Positions 35,161 to 46,347 of a stretch of DNA of 64,000 nucleotides are shown piece by piece. This DNA is from Henricia sp. BOLD:AAB3569 (lineage: Eukaryota; Echinodermata; Asteroidea; Spinulosida; Echinasteridae): positions 1 to 64,000 of the forward strand of contig JBBELK010001447.1 in NCBI GenBank assembly GCA_037783545.1, in the 5' to 3' direction. How positions within the stretch are numbered: the stretch's first letter is position 1; the number at the start of each line of letters is the position of its first letter. The notes beneath the pieces are model-generated. The model had not been told where the DNA came from and did no database searches. It saw nothing but the letters and a program-made list of their open reading frames with translations. Both the position numbers and the translations under genes were made by a program.

Positions 35161-35320
35161 ATGACAAGTGCGGAATATATACAGTTTGGAGAATGCTAAA
35201 TTTGAAGTTGGTTGGAAAATTCCTTGATTTCCAAATTTGCATGACAAGTGCGGAATATATACAGTTTGGAGCATGCAAAATTTGAAGTTGGTTGGAAAAT
35301 TCCTTGATTTCCAAATTTGC
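35161..35320 (-). repeat. 80-bp partial monomer insertion (copy 1)
   Basis: An F-type monomer (GAATGCTAAA) runs to CCAAATTTGC and then jumps back to ATGACAAGTGCGG, repeating 80 bp (35241-35320) before continuing. The extra 80 bp is near-consensus (GCATGCAAAA) and not F-type, so it came from a different monomer. The joint lies at TTTGC shared by both partners and next to the monomer's 11-bp inverted repeat. The identical joint recurs at 46268. Confidence 0.92.
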
Positions 35321-35363
35321 CGGCATTTGGGACACACTTTGACCTAATTCCGTCACAATCTGG

Positions 35364-37001
35364 GGTGAGTCAACGGCCGTACAAATGTACACCAGCGCAG
35401 CGCAGGGTGTCCCAACAGCCACGGTTAGGGGAATAACCACGTAGCCGAGCTCCGTTTTCCCTAAACTCTGAAATTTCTCCGTCATTTCCCAGCGAAAATC
35501 TGTCAATTTTGCATGACAAGTGCGGAATATATACAGTTTGGAGAATGCTAAATTTGAAGTTGGTTGGAAAATTCCTTGATTTCCAAATTTGCCGGCATTT
35601 GGGACACACTTTGACCTAATTCCCGTCACAATCTGGGGTGAGTCAACGGCCGTACAAATGTACACCAGCGCGGCGCAGGGTGTCCCAACAGCCACGGTTA
35701 GGGGAATAACCACGTAGCCGAGCTCCGTTTTCCCTAAACTCTGAAATTTCTCCGTCATTTCCCAGCGAAAATCTGTCAATTTTGCATGACAAGTGCGGAA
35801 TATATACAGTTTGGAGCATGCACATTTTGAAGTTGGTTGGAAAATTCCTTGATTTCCAAATTTGCCGGCATTTGGGACACACTTTGACCTAATTCCCGTC
35901 ACAATCTGGGGTGAGTCAACGGCCGTACAAATGTACACCAGCGCGGCGCAGGGTGTCCCAACAGCCACGGTTAGGGGAATAACCACGTAGCCGAGCTCCG
36001 TTTTCCCTAAACTCTGAAACTTCTCCGTCATTTCCCAGCGAAAATCTGTCAATTTTGCATGACAAGTGCGGAATATATACAGTTTGGAGCATGCAAAATT
36101 TGAAGTTGGTTGGAAAATTCCTTGATTTCCAAATTTGCCGGCATTTGGGACACACTTTGACCTAATTCCCGTCACAATCTGGGGTGAGTCAACGGCCGTA
36201 CAAATGTACACCAGCCGCGGCGCAGGGTGTCCCAACAGCCACGGTTAGGGGAATAACCACGTAGCCGAGCTCCGTTTTCCCTAAACTCTGAAATGTCTCC
36301 GTCATTTCCCAGCGAAAATCTGTCAATTTTGCATGACAAGTGCGGAATATATACAGTTTGGAGCATTGAACATTTGAAGTTGGTTGGAAAATTCCTTGAT
36401 TTCCCAAATTGCCGGCATTTGGGACACACTTTGACCTAATTCCCGTCACAATCTGGGGTGAGTCAACGGCCGTACAAATGTACACCAGCGCGGCGCAGGG
36501 TGTCCCAACAGCCACGGTTAGGGAATAACCACGTAGCCGAGCTCCGTTTTCCCTAAACTCTGAAATTTCTCCGTCATTTCCCAGCGAAAATCTGTCTAAT
36601 TGTGCATGACAAGTGCGGAATATAAACAGTTTGGAGCATGCAAAATTTGAAGTTGGTTGGAAAATTCCTTGATTTCCAAATTTACCGGCATTTGGGACAC
36701 ACTTTGACCTAATTCCCGTCACAATCTGGGGTGAGTCAACGGCCGTACAAATGTACACCAGCGCGGCGCAGGGTGTCCCAACAGCCACGGTTAGGGGAAT
36801 AACCACGTAGCCGAGCTCCGTTTTCCCTAAACTCTGAAATTTCTCCGTCATTTCCAAGCGAAAATCTGTCAATTTTGCATGACAAGTGCGGAATATATAC
36901 AGTTTGGAGCATGCAAAATTTGAAGTTGGTTGGAAAAATTCCTTGATTTCCAAATTTGCCGGCATTTGGGACACACTTTGACCTAATTCCCCGTCACAAT
37001 C
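35364..37001 (-). repeat. Hexamer HOR F-G-H-I-J-E, first of four occurrences
   Basis: Six consecutive variant monomers (about 1638 bp) in the order F, G, H, I (with GCATTGAACATT), J, E. The same six-step order starts again at about 39460, 46392 and 51306. The last two starts are exactly 4914 bp (18 monomers) apart. This is the clearest repeating HOR unit of the minus arm. Confidence 0.85.
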
Positions 37002-38095
37002 TGGGGTGAGTCAACGGCCGTACAAATGTACACCAGCGCAGCGCAGGGTGTCCAACAGCCACGGTTAGGGGAAGATAACCACGTAGCGAGCTCCGTTTTC
37101 CCTAAACTCTGAAATTTCTCCGTCATTTCCCAGCGAAAATCTGTCAATTTTGCATGACAAGTGCGGAATATATACAGTTTGGAGAATGCTAAATTTGAAG
37201 TTGTTGGAAATTCCTTGATTTCCAAATTTGCCGGCATTTGGGACACACTTTGACCTAATTCCCGTCACAATCTGGGGTGAGTCAACGGCCGTACAAATGT
37301 ACACCAGCGCGGCGCAGGGTGTCCCAACAGCCACGGTTAGGGGAATAACCACGTAGCCGAGCTCCGTTTTCCCTAAACTCTGAAATTTCTCCGTCATTTC
37401 CCAGCGAAAATCTGTCAATTTTGCATGACAAGTGCGGAATATATACAGTTTGGAGCATGCAAAATTTGAAGTTGGTTGGAAAATTCCTTGATTCCAAATT
37501 TGCCGGCATTTGGGACACACTTTGACCTAATTCCCGTCACAATCTGGGGTGAGTCAACGGCCGTACAAATGTACACCAGCGCGGCGCAGGGTGTCCCAAC
37601 AGCCACGGTTAGGGGAATAACCACGTAGCCGAGCTCCGTTTTCCCTAAACTCTGAAATTTCTCCGTCATTTCCCAGCGAAAATCTGTCAATTTTGCATGA
37701 CAAGTGCGGAATATATACAGTTTGGAGCATTGAAAATTTGAAGTTGGTTGGAAATTTCCTTGATTTCCAATTTGCCGGCATTTGGGACACACTTTGACCT
37801 AATTCCCGTCACAATCTGGGGTGAGGTCAACGGCCGTACAAATGTACACCAGCGCGGCGCAGGGTGTCCCAACAGCCACGGTCTAGGGGAATAACCACGT
37901 AGCCGAGCTCCGTTTTCCCTAAACTCTGAAATTTCTCCGTCATTTCCCAGCGAAAATCTGTCAATTTGTGCATGACAAGTGCGGAATATAAACAGTTTGG
38001 AGCATGCAAAATTTGAAGTTGGTTGGAAAATTCCTTGATTTCCAAATTTACCGGCATTTGGGACACACTTTGACCTAAATCCCGTCACAATCTGG

Positions 38096-41000
38096 GGTGA
38101 GTCAACGGCCGTACAAATGTACACCAGCGCGGCGCAGGGTGTCCCAACAGCCACGGTTAGGGGAATAACCACGTAGCCGAGCTCCGTTTTCCCTAAACTC
38201 TGAACTTCTCCGTCATTTCCCAGCGAAAATCTGTCAATTTTGCATGACAAGTGCGGAATATATACAGTTTGGAGCATGCAAAATTTGAAGTTGGTTGGAA
38301 AATTCCTTGATTTCCAAATTTGCCGGCATTTGGGACACACTTTGACCTAATTCCCGTCACAATCTGGGGTGAGTCAACGGCCGTACAAATGTACACCAGC
38401 GCAGCGCAGGGTGTCCCAACAGCCACGGTTAGGGGAATAACCACGTAGCCGAGCTCCGTTTTCCCTAAACTCTGAAATTTCTCCGTCATTTCCCAGCGAA
38501 AATATGTCAATTTTGCATGACAAGTGCGGAATATATACAGTTTGGAGAATGCTAAATTTGAAGTTGGTTGGAAAATTCCTTGATTTCCAAATTTGCCGGC
38601 ATTTGGGACACACTTTGACCTAAATCCCGTCACAATCTGGGGTGAGTCAACGGCCGTACAAATGTACACCAGCGCGGCGCAGGGTGTCCCAACAGCCACG
38701 GTTAGGGGAATAACCACGTAGCCGAGCTCCGTTTTCCCTAAACTCTGAAATTTCTCCGTCATTTCCCAGCGAAAATCTGTCAATTGTGCATGACAAGTGC
38801 GGAATATAAACAGTTTGGAGCATGCAAAATTTGAAGTTGGTTGGAAAATTCTTGATTTCCAAATTTGCCGGCATTTGGGACACACTTTGACCTAATTCCC
38901 GTCACAATCTGGGGTGAGTCAACGGCCGTACAAAATGTACACCAGCGCGGCGCAGGGTGTCCCAACAGCCACGGTTAGGGGAATAACCACGTAGCCGAGC
39001 TCCGTTTTCCCTAAACTCTGAAATTTCTCCGTCATTTCCCAGCGAAAATCTGTCAATTGTGCATGACAAAGTGCGGAATATATACAGTTTGAGCATGCAA
39101 AATTTGAAGTTGGTTGGAAAATTCCTTGATTTCCAAATTTACCGGCATTTGGGACACACTTTGACCTAATTCCCGTCACAATCTGGGGTGAGTCAACGGC
39201 CGTACAGATGTACACCAGCGCGGCGCAGGGTGTCCCAACAGCCACGGTTAGGGGAATAACCACGTAGCCGAGCTCCGTTTTCCCTAAACTCTGAAATTTC
39301 TCCGTCATTTCCAAGCGAAAATCTGTCAATTTTGCATGACAAGTGCGGAATATATACAGTTTGGAGCATGCAAAATTTGAAGTTGGTTGGAAAATTCCTT
39401 GATTTCCAAATTTGCCGGCATTTGGGACACACTTTGACCTAATTCCCGTCACAATCTGGGGTGAGTCAACGGCCGTACAAATGTACACCAGCGCAGCGCA
39501 GGGTGTCCCAACAGCCACGGTTAGGGGAATAACCCACGTAGCCGAGCTCCGTTTTCCCTAAACTCTGAAATTTCTCCGTCATTTCCCAGCGAAAATCTGT
39601 CAATTTTGCATGACAAGTGCGGAATATATACAGTTTGGAGAATGCTAAATTTGAAGTTGGTTGGAAAATTCCTTGATTTCCAATTTGCCGGCATTTGGGA
39701 CACACTTTGACCTAATTCCCGTCACAATCTGGGGTGAGTCAACGGCCGTACAAATGTACACCAGCGCGGCGCAGGGTGTCCCAACAGCCACGATTAGGGG
39801 AATAACCACGTAGCCGAGCTCCGTTTTCCCTAAACTCTGAAATTTCTCCGTCATTTCCCAGCGAAAATCTGTCAATTTTGCATGACAAGTGCGGAATATA
39901 TACAGTTTGGAGCATGCACATTTTGAAGTTGGTTGGAAAATTCCTTGATTTCCAAATTTGCCGGCATTTGGGACACACTTTGACCTAATTCCCGTCACAA
40001 TCTGGGGTGAGTCAACGGCCGTACAAATGTACACCAGCGCGGCGCAGGGTGTCCCAACAGCCACGGTTAGGGGAATAACCACGTAGCCGAGCTCCGTTTT
40101 CCCTAAACTCTGAAACTTCTCCGTCATTTCCCAGCGAAAATCTGTCAATTTTGCATGACAAGTGCGGAATATATACAGTTTGGAGCATGCAAAATTTGAA
40201 GTTGGTTGGAAAATTCCTTGATTTCCAAATTTGCCGGCATTTGGGACACACTTTGACCTAATTCCCGTCACAATCTGGGGTGAGTCAACGGCCGTACAAA
40301 TGTACACCAGCGCGGCGCAGGGTTGTCCCCAACAGCCACGGTTAGGGGAATAACCACGTAGCCGAGCTCCGTTTTCCCTAAACTCTGAAATTTCTCCGTC
40401 ATTTCCCAGCGAAAATCTGTCAATTTTGCATGACAAGTGCGGAATATATACAGTTTGGAGCATTGAACATTTGAAGTTGGTTGGAAAATTCCTTGATTTC
40501 CAATTTGCCGGCATTTGGGACACACTTTGACCTAATTCCCGTCACAATCTGGGGTGAGTCAACGGCCGTACAAATGTACACCAGCGCGGCGCAGGGTGTC
40601 CCAACAGCCACGGTTAGGGGAATAACCACGTAGCCGAGCTCCGTTTTCCCTAAACTCTGAAATTTCTCCGTCATTTCCCAGCGAAAATCTGTCAATTGTG
40701 CATGACAAGTGCGGAATATAAACAGTTTGGAGCATGCAAAATTTGAAGTTGGTTGGAAAATTCCTTGATTTCCAAATTTACCGGCATTTGGGACACACTT
40801 TGACCTAATTCCCGTCACAATCTGGGGTGAGTCAACGGCCGTACAAATGTACACCAGCGCGGCGCAGGGTGTCCAACAGCCACGGTTAGGGGAATAACCA
40901 CGTAGCCGAGCTCCGTTTTCCCTAAACTCTGAAATTTCTCCGTCATTTCCAAGCGAAAATCTGTCAATTTTGCATGACAAGTGCGGAATATATACAGTTT

Positions 41001-42185
41001 GGAGCATGCAAAATTTGAAGTTGGTTGGAAAATTCCTTGATTTCCAAATTTGCCGGCATTTGGGACACACTTTGACCTAATTCCCGTCACAATCTGGGGT
41101 GAGTCAACGGCCGTACAAATGTACACCAGCGCAGCGCAGGGTGTCCCAACAGCCACGGTTAGGGGAATAACCACGTAGCCGAGCTCCGTTTTCCCTAAAC
41201 TCTGAAATTTCTCCGTCATTTCCCAGCGAAAATCTGTCAATTTTGCATGACAAGTGCGGAATATATACAGTTTGGAGAATGCAAAATTTGAAGTTGGTTG
41301 GAAAATTCCTTGATTTCCAAATTTGCCGGCATTTGGGACACACTTTGACTAATTCCCGTCACAATCTGGGTGAGTCAACGGCCGTACAAATGTACACCAG
41401 CGCGGCGCAGGGTGTCCCAACAGCCACGGTTAGGGGAATAACCACGTAGCCGAGCTCCGTTTTCCCTAAACTCTGAAATATCTCGTCATTTCCCAGCGAA
41501 AATCTGTCAATTTTGCATGACAAGTGCGGAATATATACAGTTTGGAGCATGCAAAATTTGAAGTTGGTTGGAAAATTCCTTGATTTCCAAATTTGCCGGC
41601 ATTTGGGACACAGTTTGACCTAATTCCCGTCACAATCTGGGGTGAGTCAACGGCCGTACGAATGTACACCAGCGCGGCGCAGCGTGTCCCAACAGCCACG
41701 GTTAGGGGAATAACCACGTAGCCGAGCTCCGTTTTCCCTAAACTCTGAAATTTCTCCGTCATTTCCCAGCGAAAATCTGTCAATTTTGCATGACAAGTGC
41801 GGAATATATACAGTTTGGAGCATGCAAATTTGAAGTTGGTTGGAAAATTCCTTGATTTCCAAATTTGCCGGCATTTGGGACACACTTTGACCTAATTCCC
41901 GTCACAATCTGGCGTGAGTCAACGGCCGTACAAATGTACACCAGCGCAGCGCAGGGTGTCCCAACAGCCACGGTTAGGGGAATAACCACGTAGCCGAGCT
42001 CCGTTTTCCCTAAACTCTGAAATTTCTCCGTCATTTCCCAGCGAAAATCTGTCAATTTTGCATGACAAGTGCCGAATATATACAGTTTGGAGCATGCAAA
42101 ATTTGAAGTTGGTTGGAAAATTCCTTGATTTCCAAATTTACCGGCATTTGGGACACACTTTGACCTAATTCCCGTCACAATCTGG
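38096..42185 (-). repeat. Indel-rich minus array between super-blocks
   Basis: About 15 monomers, including a second F-G-H-I-J-E run from about 39460, then less distinctive monomers with private variants (GTACGAATG at about 41656, CAGCGTGTCC at 41681, GTGCCGAAT at 42069). Single-base losses are frequent, for example at about 38204, 38851, 39100, 40873 and 41350. GTGCCGAAT also occurs at about 54466 with TCTGGCGTGAG in the neighbouring unit, showing a shared origin. Confidence 0.8.
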
Positions 42186-43058
42186 GGTGAGTCAACGGCC
42201 GTACAAATGTACACCAGCGCGGCGCAGGGTGTCCCAACAGCCACGGTTAGGGGAATAACCACGTAGCCGAGCTCCGTTTTCCCTAAACTCTCAAATTTCT
42301 CCGTCATTTCCCAGCGAAAATCTGTCAATTTTGCATGACAAGTGGGGAATATATACAGTTTGGAGCATGCAAAATTTGACGTTGGTTGGAAAATTCCTTG
42401 ATTTCCAAATTTGCCGGCATTTGGGACACACTTTGACCTAATTCCCGTCACAATCTGGGGTGAGTCAACGGCCGTACAAATGTACACCAGCGCGGCGCAG
42501 GGTGTCCCAACAGCCACGGTTAGGGGAATAACCACGTAGCCGAGCTCCGTTTTCCCTAAACTCTGAAATTTCTCCGTCATTTCCCAGCGAAAATCTGTCA
42601 ATTTTGCATGACAAGTGCGGAATATATACAGTTTGGAGCATGCAAAATTTGAAGTTGGTTGGAAAATTCTTTGATTTCCAAATTTGCCGGCATTTGGGAC
42701 ACACTTTGACCTAAATCCCGTCACAATCTGGGGTGAGTCAACGGCCGTACAAATGTACACCAGCGCGGCGCAGGGTGTCCCAACAGCCACGGTTAGGGTA
42801 ATAACCACGTAGCCGAGCTCCGTTTTCCCTAAACTCTGAAATTTCTCCGTCATTTCCCAGCGAAAATCTGTCAATTTTGCATGACAAGTGCGGATTATAT
42901 ACAGTTGGGAGCATGCAAAATTTGAAGTTGGTTGGAAAATTCCTTGATTTTCAAATTTACCGGCATTTGGGACACACTTTGACCTAATTCCCGTCACAAT
43001 CTGGGGTGAGTCAACGGCCGTACAAATGTACACCAGCGCGGCGCAGGGTGTCCCAACA

Positions 43059-43091
43059 GCCACGGTTAGGGGAATAGCACGGTAGGGAATA
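43059..43091 (-). repeat. 18-bp tandem duplication, decayed second unit (copy 2a)
   Basis: The first unit is intact at 43059-43076. The second is shortened to 15 bp by three separate single-base losses (GCACGGTAGGGAATA). It is followed by ACCATGTAG as in the two other copies. Three losses within 15 bp, when the sister copy at 44437 is intact, suggests base-calling error or localised damage. Confidence 0.85.
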
Positions 43092-44436
43092 ACCATGTAG
43101 CCGAGCTCCGTTTTCCCTAAACTCTGAAATTTCTCCGTCATTTCCCAGCGAAAATCTGTCAATTTTGCATGACAAGTGCGGAATATATACAGTTTGGAGC
43201 ATGCACAATTTGAAGTTGGTTGGAAAATTCCTTGATTTCCAAATTTGCCGGCATTTGGGACACACTTTGACCTAATTCCCGTCACAATCTGGGGTGAGTC
43301 AACGGCCGTACAAATGTACACCAGCGCGGCGCAGGGTGTCCCAACAGCCACGGTTAGGGGAATAACCACGTAGCCGAGCTCCGTTTTCCCTAAACTCTGA
43401 AATTTCTCCGTCATTTCCAAGCGAAAATCTGTCAATTTTGCATGACAAGTGCGGAATATATACAGTTTGGAGCATGCAAATTTGAAGTTGGTTGGAAAAT
43501 TCCTTGATTTCCAAATTTGCCGGCATTTGGGACACACTTTGACCTAATTCCCGTCACAATCTGGGGTGAGTCAACGGCCGTACAAATGTACACCAGCGCA
43601 GCGCAGGGTGTCCCAACAGCACGGTTAGGGGAATAACCACGTAGCCGAGCTCCGTTTTCCTAAACTCTGAAATTTCTCCGTCATTTCCCAGCGAAAATCT
43701 GTCAATTTTGCATGACAAGTGCGGAATATATACAGTTTGGAGAATTGCTAAATTTGAAGTTGGTTGGAAAATTCCTTGATTTCCAAATTTGCCGGCATTT
43801 GGGACACACTTTGACCTAATTCCCGTCACAATCTGGGGTGAGTCAACGGCCGTACAAATGTACACCAGCGCGGCGCAGGGTGTCCCAACAGCCACGGTTA
43901 GGGGAATAACCACGTAGCCGAGCTCCGTTTTCCCTAAACTCTGAAATTTCTCCGTCATTTCCCAGCGAAAATCTGTCAATTTTGCATGACAAGTGCGGAA
44001 TATATACAGTTTGGAGCATGCAAAATTTGAAGTTGGTTGGAAAATTCTTTGATTTCCAAATTTGCCGGCATTTGGGACACACTTTGACCTAAATCCCGTC
44101 ACAATCTGGGGTGAGTCAACGGCCGTACAAATGTACACCAGCGCGGCGCAGGGTGTCCCAACAGCCACGGTTAGGGTAATAACCACGTAGCCGAGCTCCG
44201 TTTTCCCTAAACTCTGAAATTTCTCCGTCATTTCCCAGCGAAAATCTGTCAATTTTGCATGACAAGTGCGGATTATATACAGTTGGGAGCATGCAAAATT
44301 TGAAGTTGGTTGGAAAATTCCTTGATTTTCAAATTTACCGGCATTTGGGACACACTTTGACCTAATTCCCGTCACAATCTGGGGTGAGTCAACGGCCGTA
44401 CAAATGTACACCAGCGCGGCGCAGGGTGTCCCAACA

Positions 44437-44472
44437 GCCACGGTTAGGGGAATAGCCACGGTTAGGGGAATA
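44437..44472 (-). repeat. 18-bp tandem duplication inside a monomer (copy 2b)
   Basis: Two intact units at 44437-44454 and 44455-44472, followed by ACCATGTAG. The surrounding monomers are in the same B C D E order as at 32 kb and 43 kb. Confidence 0.92.
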
Positions 44473-46187
44473 ACCATGTAGCCGAGCTCCGTTTTCCCTA
44501 AACTCTGAAATTTCTCCGTCATTTCCCAGCGAAAATCTGTCAATTTTGCATGACAAGTGCGGAATATATACAGTTTGGAGCATGCACATTTTGAAGTTGG
44601 TTGGAAAATTCCTTGATTTCCAAATTTGCCGGCATTTGGGACACACTTTGACCTAATTCCCGTCACAATCTGGGGTGAGTCAACGGCCGTACAAATGTAC
44701 ACCAGCGCGGCGCAGGGTGTCCCAACAGCCACGGTTAGGGGAATAACCACGTAGCCGAGCTCCGTTTTCCCTAAACTCTGAAATTTCTCCGTCATTTCCA
44801 AGCGAAAATCTGTCAATTTTGCATGACAAGTGCGGAATATATACAGTTTGGAGCATGCAAAATTTGAAGTTGGTTGGAAAATTCCTTGATTTCCAAATTT
44901 GCCGGCATTTGGGACACACTTTGACCTAATTCCCGTCACAATCTGGGGTGAGTCAACGGCCGTACAAATGTACACCAGCGCGGCGCAGGGTGTCCCAACA
45001 GCCACGGTTAGGGGAATAACCACGTAGCCGAGCTCCGTTTTCCCTAAACTCTGAAATTTCTCCGTCATTTCCCAGCGAAAATCTGTCAATTTTGCATGAC
45101 AAGTGCGGAATATATACAGTTTGGAGCATTGAAAATTTGAAGTTGGTTGGAAAATTCCTTGATTTCCAAATTTGCCGGCATTTGGGACACACTTTGACCT
45201 AATTCCCGTCACAATCTGGGGTGAGTCAACGGCCGTACAAATGTACACCAGCGCGGCGCAGGGTGTCCCAACAGCCACGGTTAGGGGAATAACCACGTAG
45301 CCGAGCTCCGTTTTCCCTAAACTCTGAAATTTCTCCGTCATTTCCCAGCGAAAATCTGTCAATTGTGCATGACAAGTGCGGAATATAAACAGTTTGGAGC
45401 ATGCAAAATTTGAAGTTGGTTGGAAAATTCCTTGATTTCCAAATTTACCGGCATTTGGGACACACTTTGACCTAATTCCCGTCACAATCTGGGGTGAGTC
45501 AACGGCCGTACAAATGTACACCAGCGCGGCGCAGGGTGTCCCAACAGCCACGGTTAGGGGAATAACCACGTAGCCGAGCTCCGTTTTCCCTAAACTCTGA
45601 AATTTCTCCGTCATTTCCCAGCGAAAATCTGTCAATTGTGCATGACAAGTGCGGAATATATACAGTTTGGAGCATGCAAAATTTGAAGTTGGTTGGAAAA
45701 TTCCTTGATTTCCAAATTTACCGGCATTTGGGACACACTTTGACCTAATTCCCGTCACAATCTGGGGTGAGTCAACGGCCGTACAGATGTACACCAGCGC
45801 GGCGCAGGGTGTCCCAACAGCCACGGTTAGGGGAATAACCACGTAGCCGAGCTCCGTTTTCCCTAAACTCTGAAATTTCTCCGTCATTTCCAAGCGAAAA
45901 TCTGTCAATTGTGCATGACAAGTGCGGAATATATACAGTTTGGAGCATGCAAAATTTGAAGTTGGTTGGAAAATTCCTTGATTTCCAAATTTGCCGGCAT
46001 TTGGGACAAACTTTGACCTAATTCCCGTCACAATCTGGGGTGAGTCAACGGCCGTACAAATGTACACCAGCGCAGCGCAGGGTGTCCCAACAGCCACGGT
46101 TAGGGGAATAACCACGTAGCCGAGCTCCGTTTTCCCTAAACTCTGAAATTTCTCCGTCATTTCCCAGCGAAAATCTGTCAATTTTGC

Positions 46188-46347
46188 ATGACAAGTGCGG
46201 AATATATACAGTTTGGAGAATGCTAAATTTGAAGTTGGTTGGAAAATTCCTTGATTTCCAAATTTGCATGACAAGTGCGGAATATATACAGTTTGGAGCA
46301 TGCAAAATTTGAAGTTGGTTGGAAAATTCCTTGATTTCCAAATTTGC
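46188..46347 (-). repeat. 80-bp partial monomer insertion (copy 2)
   Basis: Same structure as at 35161-35320. The F-type tail is joined to 80 bp of near-consensus monomer at 46268-46347, with an identical breakpoint at TTTGC. The monomer containing it measures 353 bp. Because 80 is not divisible by three, the joint closes the long frame on its left. Confidence 0.92.

Larger units (their letters stand above)
31728..38095 (-). repeat. Super-block copy 1 (about 23 monomers)
   Basis: Using local type names, the order is A B C D E F G H I J K E F+ F G H I J E F N I J. Markers: A = TCTCAAATTT with AGTGGGGAAT and GACGTTGG; B = ATTCTTTGATT with TAAATCCCG; C = AGGGTAATAACC with GGATTATATAC; D = 18-bp duplication; E = TTTCCAAGCG; F = GCGCAGCGCAGG with GAATGCTAAA; G = GCACATTTTG; H = GAAACTTCTCC; I = GCATTGAA; J = CAATTGTGC with ATAAACAG; K = CAATTGTGC with ATATACAG; F+ = F plus 80-bp insertion; N = near-consensus. 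The same series recurs at 42186-49121 with one three-versus-four monomer difference. From about 35350 onward this copy carries many single-base indels that the other copy lacks. Confidence 0.85.
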
